Source: Plenodomus lindquistii
Lineage: Eukaryota; Ascomycota; Dothideomycetes; Pleosporales; Leptosphaeriaceae
DNA length: 64,000 nucleotides
Direction: 5' to 3'
Assembly (NCBI GenBank): GCA_025504975.1
Contig: JANUWI010000015.1
Location: forward strand, 62,001-126,000
Below, in pieces: positions 44,801 to 58,600 of the stretch (the first letter of the stretch is position 1; every line of letters begins with the position of its first letter). The notes under the pieces were generated by a model. The model searched no databases. It had not been told where the DNA came from and saw nothing but the letters and a program-made list of their open reading frames with translations. Position numbers and translations under genes: made by a program.

Positions 44801-47800
44801 AATATTAATATTAATATCTATACTAAGTTTTTCTAATATACCTATATTTATCTATTCTATAATATCTGCCTATACTAGCTATACTCTTATTAGGTTAAAA
44901 TTTTAGATTTTAACTTCTATATTAGCTATATACGCTAGAATATTCTTTACTACTAGTATAAATTTATTAGCGTTTTTAAACCTATCTAATTTACTCTTTT
45001 CTATTATAAAGAAATTAAATAGGCGCTTTATATAGAATTCTACTATATAGTTTTCTAGAAAAAGAGTATTTAATAGAGCCTAGTTTTTTAGAGTATTATA
45101 GCGTAGCTTTATAAATAGTTTTCCTTTATAAACTTTTTTAATAAATTCTAGTTTATAAAGAGGCTTATCTAACTTATTTAACTTTTTTAAACCTATTAAA
45201 TTTATACTTTTAAATAATAGTAACGTTGTTTTATTATTTGTATTTACTATTATTAGTAATTTTAGAATCTTTTTAGGTACTTACTATTTATAGTAATAGT
45301 AGCTTTTATCTAGGCTCTATACTATTATATTACTAAAAAATTAGCTCTATTTTCTATTTATTTCTAGCTTATTTACTATAGTAATATTAAAGTTTTTTAT
45401 ATTTTTATTACTAACGCAACCTATTAGTTCTACTAATTTTTTAGATTCTAAATATAGAATTATCTATTTTAGCTATATATAGTAGTTAAGCTCTAGCTAT
45501 TTTCTAAAGTATTTATATTTAGAATATATTTTAAAAGAATATCTAACTACTAGCTTTATACTAGTACTATAGTATATAGTATATAATTTTACTTTCTTTT
45601 TACTATTATCTATAGTTATAGGTTTTATAAACTTTAGTATAATTATATTAAAATTTTAGTATATTTTTAAACTTTATAGAGTTAAATATATAAAAGTAAT
45701 ATTATTATTAGTAGCGTCTAAAACGTAGTAGATATCTATATTAAAATATTAACTAATAATATTATCTCTATTTTTTATACTAATTTTACTTTTTACTTTT
45801 TAAATTTTATAGCCTAGTTTAGCTTTAGCAGGTTCTAGAGTAATAATAGCTAGATTTCTATTTTTTTTTTTCCTCTACTAGTTCTATTAGAGTCTTACGC
45901 AGCTTATTTAAAAGTAGAATAATAGAGAATATAAGTACTTTACTAGTTATAGTAACTAGGTTTACTAGTTCTAGAGTTACTAAGTTTATATTCTATAGCG
46001 CTTATAATATTTATAAAAACAAGCCCTATATATTAGTTATATTATTAGAAATAGCTTTATTAATTATTTTTTTAAAAACTTTATATTTTAAAATTATTAT
46101 ACTAAGTATAGTAGTAGTAGCGCGCTATATATTAATTATTATATTATATTCTAGCTACTCTAAAAACGCTTCTATTTTTTTTATAAAGTATAATTCTAGT
46201 AGCCTACTAATAGCTTATATTCTATTAAATAAAGTAATTTTAAAAACTTATAAAATTTTTAGTATAAATGTTTTTACTATTACTATTATAGTCTCTAGAG
46301 CCTAGACTATAGTACGCGCTATTTATATAGTTTTTTTAGTAAAGCTCTATTATTACTACTATACTTTCTATTATATTTTTTATAGTAGGTAATATAGTTT
46401 ATATACTATTTATTACATTACTTTTTATATTTTCTATAAAAAGTAATATTATTTACGCGCTTTCTACTATACTATCTATTCTATTCTCTATAGAAAGTAA
46501 TATTGTTTATATACTATAGTTACTTTAAATCTAATATTTCTAGCGTTCTAGTGCTTTTATTACTATTAAAAATACTTCTATCTCTATTTTATTTTAAAGT
46601 ATTTGTGCTATTATTTCTTTATAGGCCTTTTTAAAAGCTTTTACTTTCTATTTAGTATTTTTAAGTTCCTTTTTTAATTTAGAGCTATACTTTATTTTAG
46701 TATTTAGCTTTTTTATTATATTATTTAGACTACTTTTATTTATTATAAAATCTACTTTTAGTAACGCTACTTTTTTTTCTAGTTTTTTAATCTTTATATT
46801 TTTAACTTACTTCTCTGCGTTACTATTACTATTACTTTTAAAATTCTATTTCTAGAGTAGCGCTTTTCTCTAGTTAGTAACTTACTTAATTATATTAAAT
46901 AGTATTAGTCTAGTACTTTCTCTATTTTTATTACGTAGATTATAGCCTATTTTTTTATTATTTACTATATTATTTATTTACTAGCGTGTATTAGATAGAA
47001 TAGTAGCTATATAACTTTTAACTATATTTAGCCTACTAGTTTTTAGCGTGTATAAAAAGTAGGTATTAAACTAGATTAGAAATTTAGCTAATATTATACG
47101 CTATAGTATATATAAAAAAAAAAAGTAAAAAAGCTTTTTTACTAGATATATACTAGAGTAACTAGCTATTACGCAGAGGCAGCTCTACTATAGCTAGGTA
47201 AAAAGTTTAAATTAATATATATAAAAGCGCTAGGTAAAAGAAATTTTTAGTATTATAAATAAATAGTTAGTAAACGCGCGCCTAGCTATAAAGTAGATTA
47301 ATATTTACTTTTCTATTTCTAATAGTAAAGTATATTTATTTATTATTTAAAAATACTAATAATATATAATTTATACTAGAATATTTATAGATTAATATAG
47401 GTAAGCTGCTATATATCTAGTATAAAGCTATAGAAAGTAGTTTATTATTAGCTATATACTAAATAGTTACAGCCTTTTATTAGTATTAGAATATATTAAA
47501 AAGTAGAAGTAACGCTAGTATACTATTCTAGCGTTTATATAAATATTATATATAAAAATTTAATAAAACTTACTATTAAAAATATTATATATATTACTAG
47601 AAATTTATAAATACTATACTTATTTTTTTCTATAGTTTTATATTACCTAGCTAGCACGTTATATAGAAATTTTAATCTATAATAGTATTCTTTAGGCTAG
47701 CTATTTTAGCGTTAACTAGAGGGCTATTAAAAATTACTTAGGCTTTAAAAAAAACGTCTATAGATTTTACGCTATTTACTCTAGTAATAGTAGTACTTCT

Positions 47801-48300
47801 ATAAACTTTAGTTACTTTTTTATTTACTTATTTTTTTATATTACTATTTTTATTTTTTTTTAAATAATATTTCTAGGTGCTTAGCGTAATATTTCTATAT
47901 TAGCTTTTTTAAGTCTATAAAGTTAAACTCTTTTAGCTACTAGTTATAGATATTTCTTTATCTACGCTATTAGACTAGATACTTATAGTTACTAGAATAT
48001 TTATTAACTTAGTAGTTAAAAAGCTGTTTAACTTTATATAATAGGTCCTTTTTATCTGCTACTTCTACTAGGCTCTAGCAGAATTTAAATTACTTTTTAA
48101 AAAAGTCTACGCCTTTTAGTAAGAGTTTAAACTAGAAAACTAAAACTACTAGATATATTTTTATTAATTTTAGAAGTTTTAGGCAGTACGCGTTTTTACT
48201 AACTTTTCTAATAATTTTAATTAATAAAGATTTTTATATATCTAGTTTTTAATTTAGGTAGCTTTATATTTAATATCTATAGTATAGTTAAAGTATAACC
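41850..48300. repeat. Unassigned RIP-mutated DNA
   Basis: About 6.4 kb without a recognisable protein in either strand. On the minus strand near 46,870-46,500, reading stops as Gln gives a Lys/Glu/Leu heptad pattern that would be a coiled coil, possibly from a gag protein, but this is weak. I could not find terminal repeats. Confidence 0.4.
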
Positions 48301-51300
48301 TAGTTTTTAATTTAAAAGTTAAAAAGTTTATATTTCTAGTTATACTAGTATTTTATATTAACTGCTATAAAAGTAAGCGCCTTTACTACTATTTTATAAT
48401 ATTATTATTATAGGGCTTAAAAATTAATTATAAAAAGGTTTACTAGTACCTCTAGTAAATTATATAGATTAAAACTAATTAGTTACTTTTATAAAAAAAC
48501 GCCTGTTACAGCACTCTATATAGTATTAAATAGAAATTAGATATATAAAAAAGTAGCTTTTTAGTCTATATTTAAATTAGTAGTATAGTAATATTAAAGC
48601 GTAATCTCTACTATTTAATTTATTTATTTAGATTAGCTGTCTATTTATAGGTACTATACTATTAATATTAGAAATTTAATATCTATTTTTTTAAATATTA
48701 CTATCTATAGTACGTTTAAAAATTATTAATTTTAATTTAAAATAACGCTTTTTAGCAGGCTTTATTTATATTATATAAATATTTTAAATAGAGCTGCTTT
48801 TTATTTTACTATAGACTAATTAGTTATACCTAGTATAAGTAGAACCTGCTTTATATACTTATATATAACTATTATTAAAATATTATTTTTATAAATACTA
48901 GTAGGTAAGCTAGTAACTAAATTAATTATAATAGTTTAGTATAGTATCTAGAGTTCTATAATAAATTTAAAGCTTTTATAAAGGTAATATTGCTCTATAT
49001 AATTTTATAGGCATAGTAGGCACTAATTAATAAATTTTTTAAACTTTTTAAAAAGGTTATAAATAAATATATAGAAGTAGATCTATTTATATATTTAATA
49101 GTAGCTGTTATATAAGTAGTAGTTATATACTAGTATAAAAACTTTCTTTTATAGACTTTAAAGTATATATAGGCGTTTAATATATATATTATAGTTAATA
49201 TAGTATAGAAGCTAGTTTTTTTCTATAAGATTAATACTATAAAGTTTACTTAATAGATATTATTTATAAAAACTATCTAGGTCTAGATTATTAGTACTAT
49301 TATTCTACTTTAGTATATCTATTATTTTTCTCTATATTAGGTCTACGTTATAGATATTATATAGTTTATTTTTAAAGTTATTATTTAAACCTACTAGCGT
49401 TATATAATATATATTTATATAGTTTATTTCTATTTTCTATTTAATTTTATACGCCTATTTTACTACTTTTAAAAAGTTTAGTAGTAGTAATAGTATTATA
49501 ATATACACTATTATAGTAGTATAGAGGTCTATATTAGCTTTTATATTCTCTAAATTATACTAAATTTAAATTCTCTAGTAGTTATCTGCCTTGTTATATA
49601 TAAATATATAACTTAGTTTAAAGTATTTAAATAATCTAGTTAAAAAGAAATATTAGTATTTAAAGTTCTCTAAAACGTTAGTATTTATATTTTTTTTATA
49701 GTAAACGCCTTCTAAATAGCTAAAGTAATTAGGTATAAAATAAATCTAGCCTAGCCTATACTAAACTATAAAATTAGAAAATTATTATAGATACTAAATA
49801 CTATAAATTAAACGTAAATTAAACTAGTTAGTAGAAGTTAATATAAAAAGTTTTTAGTATATAATTACTATAACTATACTATAATTAGTTATAATCTATA
49901 TTTTTTATAACGCTAAAATAATATAGCGTAGTTTTATTACTATCTATACTACTATAGCTATTTTAAGCTCTATTAGAAAATAGTTCTTTTTTACTATTAA
50001 AAGTTACATAAATAAAAATAGTATTAGCTAAATTAACCTATTAGAGAAGTTTTTTACTTTTTTAAACTACACTATAGAACTATTTTCTACGCTTTTAAAT
50101 TCTAGTAGTAGCGTAACTTCTTTTATAATTAGATTAGAGTTACTAATAATATAATAAATAAATACTTTAAACCTCTATTTTTTTAAAGCGTCTACCTCTA
50201 TATAGAGAGGCCTAGTATAATTAAAATAGTAAAGTACTATATTCTAGAATAGAATACTCTAGATAGTATTAAATATTTTAATAAGTATTAGCTCTAGTTT
50301 AATTAGCATTTTAGCTCTATAAAGCTTCCTTTTTCTTTTATTTACTAGAGCCTAGTATAATAGAGTAGCTTTAAAATTTTATAGCAGCCTAGTAAATTAG
50401 GCAAAATATAGAATTTTATTTTAGAAGTATTCTACTAAACTAATATATATTTTAAGCTAAAATACATTTATTAGAAATTATATTTTTTTAATTACTACTA
50501 TTTTTTTATTTATAGTTACTAGACTAAACGCGTTTACTTTCTAGCTAAGTAACGTTATAGATAGGTACCTAATAAAATACTTTTTAAAATTAAAAAAAAA
50601 GCGTAACTTATCTAAATATTTAAATAACTATTAGAGGTAGCCTTTATAAAAAAGTAAATTTTTTAAAAAAATAATAAAGTTATTTATATATACCTATATA
50701 AAAAGGAAGTTCTATATAATATTTTCTATCTAGTATTAGATATACTAGATACTATTTAAATAATCTATTATAGTAATATAGAGCGTTTTCTACCTCTAGT
50801 AACTATTAATTATAAGTTTATTATAATTATTTTTATAAATAAGCTACTAATAAAAGAAAAAAATACTATTAATTACTAAAATATAAAATAAACTTTTAAC
50901 TTTCTATATAATATCTATTTAATAGCGTAAAAAATAAAAGTTTTTAATAACAGCGTTATTAAGCGCCTAAAAGTTAATTACTAGTTATTTTTTATAAGTT
51001 ACTATTCTATTTTTACTAATTATAGTTTTCTAGGCTATAAAAACTAGGCATTTAAAATATATTCTCTATTAGATTTAAAATATTTTACTATTATAGTATA
51101 GTTTATTAAATATATTATCTACTAGATTCTTTTCTTTCTATATTAGATTAAATAGTTTAATATTTAACTTAATATTCTTCTAGCCTAGAATAAATAGTAT
51201 TCTAAAATAGTTTTTAGTAGAGATATTTACTATAGTTCTATAGTTAGAAAAAAGCTCTAAAAAGGCTAGATAAGTGTTAGCTAGTATTTAAACAGTCTCT

Positions 51301-54088
51301 AAATATTTATTACTATAAACTTATACTCTATTAGAGAAGGTTATTTTAAATACTATAGAGTTTTTTACTAGAATTACTACGCCTAGCGCGTATTTAGTAT
51401 CTATCTAATAGTAGATATTAAAGTTAAGTACAGATACCTACTCTAGAAATACTTTTTTCTAAATTATAACTAGTTTAGTAGTATTATTTTTTATTATAAT
51501 ATAGAAAGTTTTATAATCTACTATAAAATTATATACTATTACTTTTAATTAATTTTTCTATAATAGCTAAAACTCTAGGTTATAGTTTTTTAGTAATAGT
51601 ACTTTAGTATATATAGAGATATATATAACTAAATATACTAGAATAATATACTACTAGCGCGCTAGAATTTTAGTTATTAGTAAAAGTCGCGCTAGCTTTA
51701 GTTTTATAAAAATTAGAACCTAAATACTATTAGCTTTTAGAAATATAATAGTACGCTACTCTATATTAATAACTATATACTCTAGACTAAAGATATCTAT
51801 ACTAAATAGTAGGTCTAGATTAAAATTTATAATAATATATAGCTCTATTTAGATTTTAGTATAGGTTTTATTACTATATAGTATATAGTTTAGTAGATAT
51901 AATAGTAATAATATATATATATAGCACTTATAAACTATATTACCTATTTTTTTTAGATATATTAGATTTTTAAAGTATTAAACCTAAGTATATAGAGTAT
52001 ATATTCTAAAAAAAATTACATCTATAAATAAAACTAATACGCTAGTATTTAGTATAATTTCTATTTTTAGTCTATTAGAGCTAAATTTAGTAAAACTTTT
52101 TAGATAATACTATTATTACTATTCTAAAAATAGTTTAGATAGCGTAATATAATATAGCAAGCTCTATTATAGTTTTTTTTAGTTTTTCTATAATATTTTA
52201 AATATATAAATATAGTTCTAGATTTATTAAACTACCTCTATAAATAATACTTATAACTAATCTGCGCTAATTACTAGAGTAGTTATATAGATTATTCTAG
52301 ACTAGAGTTTACTTACTTTAGATATAACGCCTAGAAGTTTTTCTAGCTTTTACTTTCTCTACTATCTAGATCTGCGCTAGGTTTAAAATCTCTAGTAAAT
52401 ATAAAGTATTATATTACTTATAAATAGTTCTAGAGCTTATTATTTAATTTAAATAACTATAAATATATACTATATATTTATAGCTAGAAAATAAATAATA
52501 GTAGTACTAAAATCTTTTTTTTAAAGCTAATAAAAAAAAGCTTTAAATAAATATAGTAGGCTACGTTTTCTAGGTTAACTTTTTTTAGATTATATTCTAG
52601 AAGGCGTACTAGGCCTAGTTACTACTCTAATTTATTTTCTAAATTTTTATTACTATATAGGCTCTAATATCTAGTATAGTTTACTTTTTTCTACTAGCTA
52701 TTATTTTTACTTTTACTATTATACTAGTTATATAGCGCAGAATAGAAATCTTTACTATCTTTAAATATTTAGTTTAAATAGTTATTAACTTTATAGATAT
52801 AGTTCTATTATTTTTTATTATATTTATAGAGGTTTTATACGCGTGCGTTTACGCTACCTTTTTATATCTCTAGTAAGTTTTAATAATTCTCTAGTTAATT
52901 ATATTATAATTATAAAATATATATACTATTATCTTTTTATAGGCTTTATTACGCTAAAATATAAACTAATAGTAGAATATTTCTACTTTATATCTACCTA
53001 TCTATTAAGTAATTATTAAATTAGTTATATAGAGCGTTAGTTCTATATTACTACGTCTACTATTAGAGTTCTACGCTATAGTTCTATTAATTAGTATATA
53101 TCTAATTTTAAAACTACTACTAAAGTTTTTTTATATATATTTAATATATACTAGAATTTAAGTACTTACTTTATCTACTAGATAGTTATTTTTTAAATAT
53201 TTTTACTATTACTTTAAAGATATATATAAAGTGTTTATACGTTATACTAGAGTTATTTACTAAATTATTAATAAATAGCTAAAGTTTTAAATTTAATTTT
53301 TAGTAGATAGTACCTATCTATAACGCTTTATTTTTTAAAGTATTTCTATTACTATATTTAAAATTACGTAAGTTACGCATTACTATTATAGTAAAAGTAT
53401 TAATTAACTTTTTTATTTAGATATTTACCTTTTTAAATATTATTATAGCTAGTTTTAAGCTAATCTCTACTTTAGAGCGCTAGAATTTAGAAATAAGTAG
53501 TTTTATCTAGTTTTTAAAGCCTTTTCTAATTTAAACATATTACTTTATACTATTAGGTAGTTAACTAGTAAACTATATTAGTATATTATTTTTAAAATAT
53601 TTCTATAAATTTATATAAATAATATAGTCTAGTAGCGTTACTATAGCGCTTTTTACTATCTTTAGAAATAGTTAAATAAATTTATAAATAGTACAGCTCT
53701 AATATATACTTACTCTATTAGTATTATAGATTTTAATGCCTAGGTTAAAAAATCTAATATTTTCTATATAAAAATAAAGCTTATTACTATCTATAAACTT
53801 TACTCTATTATACTTAGTTTTAATTTTCTATTTTATAGTAAATACTAAAATATAGCTATTACTATAGTTTTTATAGTTTTTTCTAGAGATTATTTATTAT
53901 ATTATAGATACTAATACTATTAGAATATAAGTAGTGCCTAGCTAAAGTATAGACTATAAAAATTATACTATTTATACTATAGCTAGCGTGTTTACTAGAG
54001 AGTAGCGTGCCTATAGTATATACTACTAGACTTAGAAAACTAGTAGAGCTCTACTATATACTATACTCTAATATACTATTAGTACTAA
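48300..54088 (-). mobile_element. RIP-degraded Ty3/gypsy retrotransposon A
   Basis: On the minus strand one frame, read with TAA/TAG as former Gln/Trp codons, follows a gypsy polyprotein in order. A gag-like part is at about 54.0-52.4 kb (KFIDSNKLYF, IENIRFFN), a protease region at about 51.8 kb, and reverse transcriptase at about 51.0-50.4 kb (QLVINFQALNNAVIKN; the YVDD box is now YINN near 50,670-50,692). RNase H lies at about 50.2 kb (YIEVDA) and at 49.8-49.7 kb (QYRLGQIYFIPNYFS, from an HYRPGQ-type motif). Integrase zinc and core regions are at about 49.1-48.9 kb (TIIINLVTSLP). The order gag-PR-RT-RH-IN fixes Ty3/gypsy rather than copia. Long terminal repeats were not delimited, so the ends are approximate. 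The element is dead by stop codons and altered catalytic residues. Confidence 0.8.
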
Positions 54089-54090
54089 TA

Positions 54091-54139
54091 CTAACGTATT
54101 CTACTAGCAAGCTAGTTAACCTAGTAAGCTAGTTAAAAT
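54091..54139 (+). repeat. Left terminal inverted repeat of the pogo-like element
   Basis: Begins CTAACGTATTCTACTAGCAA and ends AGCTAGTTAAAAT. It matches the reverse complement of 55894-55942 except for one C/T difference in the middle, itself of RIP type. Confidence 0.9.
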
Positions 54140-54599
54140 CTACTAAGCTTTATATTTATTCTATTACTCTACTATAGACTAATAACGTTATAAACTACTA
54201 ATATAGAATAAAAAAAGAATATAGCTTACTATCTAAGCCTATAAAGCTAGCTAATTTAAAAGCTATTAAACTATAGCTATAGCTTTTAGCGTTAATTAAC
54301 GTAGGCTTTCTAAATAGATTAATAGAATTACTTTATACTTTTAAATTTAATCTAACTACTAGAAACTTACTACTACTAAAAAGTAGATAATTATCTAATA
54401 TATTTTTAACTTTAATTTATAAAAGTTTACTCTCTAGCTGTATAAAGTAGAAAATATAGCTAATAAAATACTAGAGGTATATAATAGAACACTAGTAGGT
54501 AAGTACTAGGCTAAACGCTTTATAATACGCTCTAGTAAATTTAAAATAGCTTTTAATTAAATAAAAAATAGGTAAAAAATAAAGTAGAAAAATCTAGAG

Positions 54600-55460
54600 A
54601 TTATTAGCACGTAGTTTAAATTTATAGATAAAATAAAAGCTAAGTATAGTATCTAGAATAATAACGTCTATAACTTTAATAAAACTAGCTTTTAGATAGG
54701 TATAATTAGGTCTATAAAAGTTATTATAGGCTTTAAAAAATATAATTAGCTAGACTTTATCTAGCTAGGCAATTATAAATAGGTTACTATTATCTAAAGT
54801 ATATATACTTTAGAGAATATAACTTTACTTTTTATTATCTATAAAAAATATATATACATCTTTATATAGTATAAAAAAGCTAGTATCTTTTATAACTAGA
54901 AACTTTTAATTTTTAAAAATAGCTAGATAAATAATATATTTAGACTAGAGTAGTTAAAGCACTTTAACGCGTATATAAAGGCGTAAAAGGTAAAGGTATA
55001 CTAGTTACTAATTTTAAATAGCTATAAAAGCTATTTTAACTAAAAGTTTAAAAACTACTATATAGAAAATAAAATTCTAATACTTTATATACTTTTTTAT
55101 TTATTCTATATCCTCTAGCTATTTAATATAGTATATTTTTTACTATTAAAGTATAAATACTTCTAGCGCGTGTAAAATTTAGTACGCTAACACGTTTTCT
55201 ATATTAATAAAAAAAGCTTTTTTTTAGTTTTAAAAAACGCGTTTTTTAATATATTTATAGTTAATAACTATTAAAAAGCTTTTAAAGTATTAGAGCTAGT
55301 CTCTACTAACGCGTAGATAGTATTAGATTGCTTTAAAATATAGTTACGTACTTTATTTTAACTTTCTTCTCTAGTAAATCTATAGTAATTAAAAACTTTA
55401 AATAATACTTATAAATTTAGGTTTTAGTTAAAGTTTATATATAAGTTTTTTATTTAGTTA
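54600..55460 (+). pseudogene. Transposase relic of the pogo-like element (DDE region)
   Basis: One frame can be followed for about 280 codons without a shift, interrupted by many TAA/TAG codons. Conserved blocks of the pogo DDE transposase are recognisable in the right order (see the element entry). Both recognisable catalytic Asp positions are now Asn and several Glu are Lys, so no activity is possible. Confidence 0.8.
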
Positions 55461-55893
55461 TCTATAACTATATAAGCTAGCTTTTTATAGCTTATAAAAA
55501 GGGCTAAACTAATACTATACTAAAACGCTTTTTTTTAAAGCTATAATTATAAGTTTAAAAAGTAATTAGCAGAAATAATAAAAAAGAAAAAATATAAAAA
55601 AAAAAAATCTAGTAAAAAGGTACTTTTAAGTATAGTACTAGGTTATAGGCTACTATAGCTTTAACTATAGTATTTACTCTATTAAAATATACGTGTAGTA
55701 GCAGTAATTAAACACCTATTTAACTAGATATCTAATACTATAGTAATTATAGAAAGACTAGGCACAACGCTTATATATACTAAAAAGGTTTAGAAAGTAC
55801 TTTTAAATCTAATATAAGCTTTATAGTAGTAGAGTCTAATATTAATAGTAATAATAATAATAATTAAAAATATAGTATTTATAATACTAAACT

Positions 55894-55942
55894 ATTTTAA
55901 CTAGCTTACTAGATTAACTAGCTTGCTAGTAGAATACGTTAG
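55894..55942 (-). repeat. Right terminal inverted repeat of the pogo-like element
   Basis: Reads ATTTTAACTAGC at its inner end and ATACGTTAG at its outer end on the plus strand; reverse complement of the left repeat at 48 of 49 positions. Confidence 0.9.
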
Positions 55943-55944
55943 TA

Positions 55945-58600
55945 GGTATTAGATTTATTTTTTCTATAGTTAATAGGTTTATTTATCTCTATACTAATAG
56001 ATATCTCTACTATAGTATTACTTTTATAGTAGTTATTCTACGTATTAATATTCTTTTTATATTAGCTATATTACTAAAGTATACGCCTAAATTATCTAAT
56101 AGCCTATTTAATAAGTAATATTATATAGTTAGAGCTATAGTATATAAAGTACTAGTTCTATCTATTCTATTTCTAGTTATTATTTAAATTTAGGCTAGTA
56201 CTAGAGTCTAGTATTTAGTAATAGAGAAAAGTAAAAGTATAGCCTAGATATAGTTAGATTATACGCTAGTACTATTACTAAATACTATACTTATATTAAA
56301 TATCTATACTATACTAAAAGTTTAGGTACTTATAGTAGCTATATTTATATCTAGTAGTTAAGCTATTATAGTAGTAGCCTATCTAAGTAATTTTCTATAG
56401 CTTTATAAAATAAAATTAGAGACTATAGGCCTATTATAAAAAACTACTCTAACTAGTATAGAGTTAATATTATAGAGTTAATATAGTATGTAGGCAGCTA
56501 CGCTATTAGTAAAAATAAAAATTATAGTAATTTTTACTTTTTTTATATTATAGCTACTATTACGTTTATTTATAGAAGTATTATTTTAATAGTCTAGTAA
56601 TATAATATATTTTATTTCTAACTATCTATTTATTACGCCTCTAGCGCTATTTACTATACTACTATTTTATTTATTATAGTATTAAACTTATTTTCTAGAA
56701 ATATAGCTATTTTATAGATTATTTTATTTTTAGTATTTTATACTAATACAGTTTAGACTAGTAGAACTTCTACTTTACTTTTACTTTTATTCTATAAAGC
56801 TATAGATAGCTTTTTTTTTAGTATAATTAGTAGAAACTTTTTTACTTTATTATATAAACTATTCTAGCTAGCTAGCGTAACTATTAGAGCTTATTAGATT
56901 ATAGTAGAATTTAAGAAAAATACTTTAAAAAGTATATTACTAAATAGCTAAAAATTTAAAAAAAGTTAGATAGCGTTAAAATACTTAATTATAGTTTTAT
57001 CTAAAGCTTCTATACCTATACTATATAATTTATTACTACTATTATATACTATATAAAACTATTCTTTTATAGTATAAATAGCTAACTAGTTTTACTAATA
57101 TATTTTACGCTAGTCTAGTACTACTATATACTTTAGATTTTATAGCTTAAAAATTTTAGTAGTTAAAGTTAGTACGTTTTATATAGTAGTCTATATAGTA
57201 TTTAAAGCTTTTAGTTTTAATAGTTTTTTTTTAATATTTTTAGTAAAATTACTACGCCTCTATAAAAAAAAATACTAACTAGTTTAGACTAGTATAATTA
57301 AAAACGCGTAACTAGCTATACTAGTAAATAGCGCTATAGTTTAAAATAGCTAGTAAAACTTAGTATTACCTATTTTAATTAAAAGGATAAGTATATTTAG
57401 ATTGTATTAGATTAATACTATCTAAAAAGTATTCTAGTAGAGAGTTAGTATAAATACTAGTATAGTAGAAATACATAGTATAGAGGCCTAAGCAGCTTTT
57501 AGAAAGGTTACGTAGGTAGAGTAGAACTAATAAATAGCTATTTAAAGTTCTATTAGAGATAGTAGACACTTTTTTCTTAGTTATTTTATAACTTACTTTT
57601 TACTAATTTAGTATTAAGCCTTCTATGCTAGAGTAAAGCATAGTTTTCCTCTATAAAAGTAACTAAAAAGTAATTAAAACTATTAGCTTTTACTTTTAGA
57701 ATAGCTATAAGTACCTATTGCGTGCTTAAATTATTACTTTTATAATTTAGAAATCTAAAAAGTAGTAGAAAATTTAGTAAGCTAAGTTTAGTAACTAGTA
57801 ATATAATAAATAGTAAGTAAAAAAATATTAGTACACCTCTAAAGCTTTTATATTCTAAAAAATTAATAGAGGTATAAATTTTTTTTAGTAAAGCTATTAT
57901 AGTTATGCAGGTATAAACTCTAGCTAGTAATAATAAAATTATTCTAAACGCGGCTTAGTAGTAAGCAAAATAAAATTAAACTATAAAATTTAAAGGGCGG
58001 TTAGAATAGAGTAGTAATTAGAGGCTAAAGCTAGAAAAATAATTATAATATAGTCTAAAAGACTAGTATAAATATATTATATAAAAACTTATTAAAAAAA
58101 GTATAACTTATTTTTTATCTTTCTAGTACTACTTATATTCTAATTTATTTTTAAAGCTATAAAAAATATACTTTTTATCTTTTTATAAGTAATAGTACTC
58201 TGTTTACTCTTTTAACACTTTATTTTTATAATAGCTAATTAGAAACTAATTTTTAAAACTAATACTAAATTAGTAGCTATTTTTTTAGATCTAGAATCTA
58301 TTTAGAGATCTAACAGGCTAATAATAGACACTAAAAACTCTAGAGTTACTACTTTTAAACAGTTTCTAATACTTCTAGAGTTAAAAAGACTAACTAGCAA
58401 TTGCCTAAAGCTAAAAAAGCTAAAAAAATAGAATCTATTAAGTAGTAAAAATAAGCTATACTAACTTTTTCTAAAAAAGCTTTAGCTATGCCCTACTAAA
58501 CACCTATTAGATCTAGTAGTAGAAATAATAGCTAAAGCAATTTAAATATTTTTATAAAGGTAGTTAAAGCTTACTTAGGCTTTTTTTCTCTCTAAATACT
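55945..58600. repeat. Unassigned RIP-mutated DNA between two elements
   Basis: About 2.7 kb. It may contain the 5' end of gypsy element A, displaced by the pogo-like insertion, and the 5' long terminal repeat of element B, but I could not delimit either. The single open frame at 57375-57569 (-) has no family signal. Confidence 0.4.

Larger units (their letters stand above)
54091..55942 (+). mobile_element. RIP-degraded pogo/Fot1-like DNA transposon with intact ends
   Basis: A 1,852-bp element bounded by 49-bp inverted repeats that differ at one position, with TA on both outer sides (54089-54090 and 55943-55944). TA is the target duplication of Tc1/mariner elements. The plus-strand interior, read with stops as Gln, follows a pogo/Fot1 transposase: a first catalytic box now VYNFNKTSFQIG (normally NFDETGF), GNYKQVT, then LLILNSYKSYF (normally ILDGHxSH) and a LQLFNI box (normally LQPLDV). 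Both catalytic Asp residues have become Asn, as C-to-T change on the opposite strand would produce. Length matches Fot1-type elements (about 1.9 kb). It is inserted near the start of gag in gypsy element A. Confidence 0.88.

Noticed and set aside
46850..51420. A minus-strand frame that reads for more than 1,400 codons without frameshift when stops are taken as Gln, at first sight a giant unknown protein
   Set aside because: In the 48.5-51.4 kb part, the next frame matches Ty3/gypsy RT, RNase H and integrase motifs in order. With stops allowed, any frame in RIP DNA reads through, so length is no evidence.
57375..57569. 64-codon open frame (-) in the AT-rich block
   Set aside because: Leu/Tyr/Ser-rich product with no family signal; one such frame is expected by chance in 22 kb.
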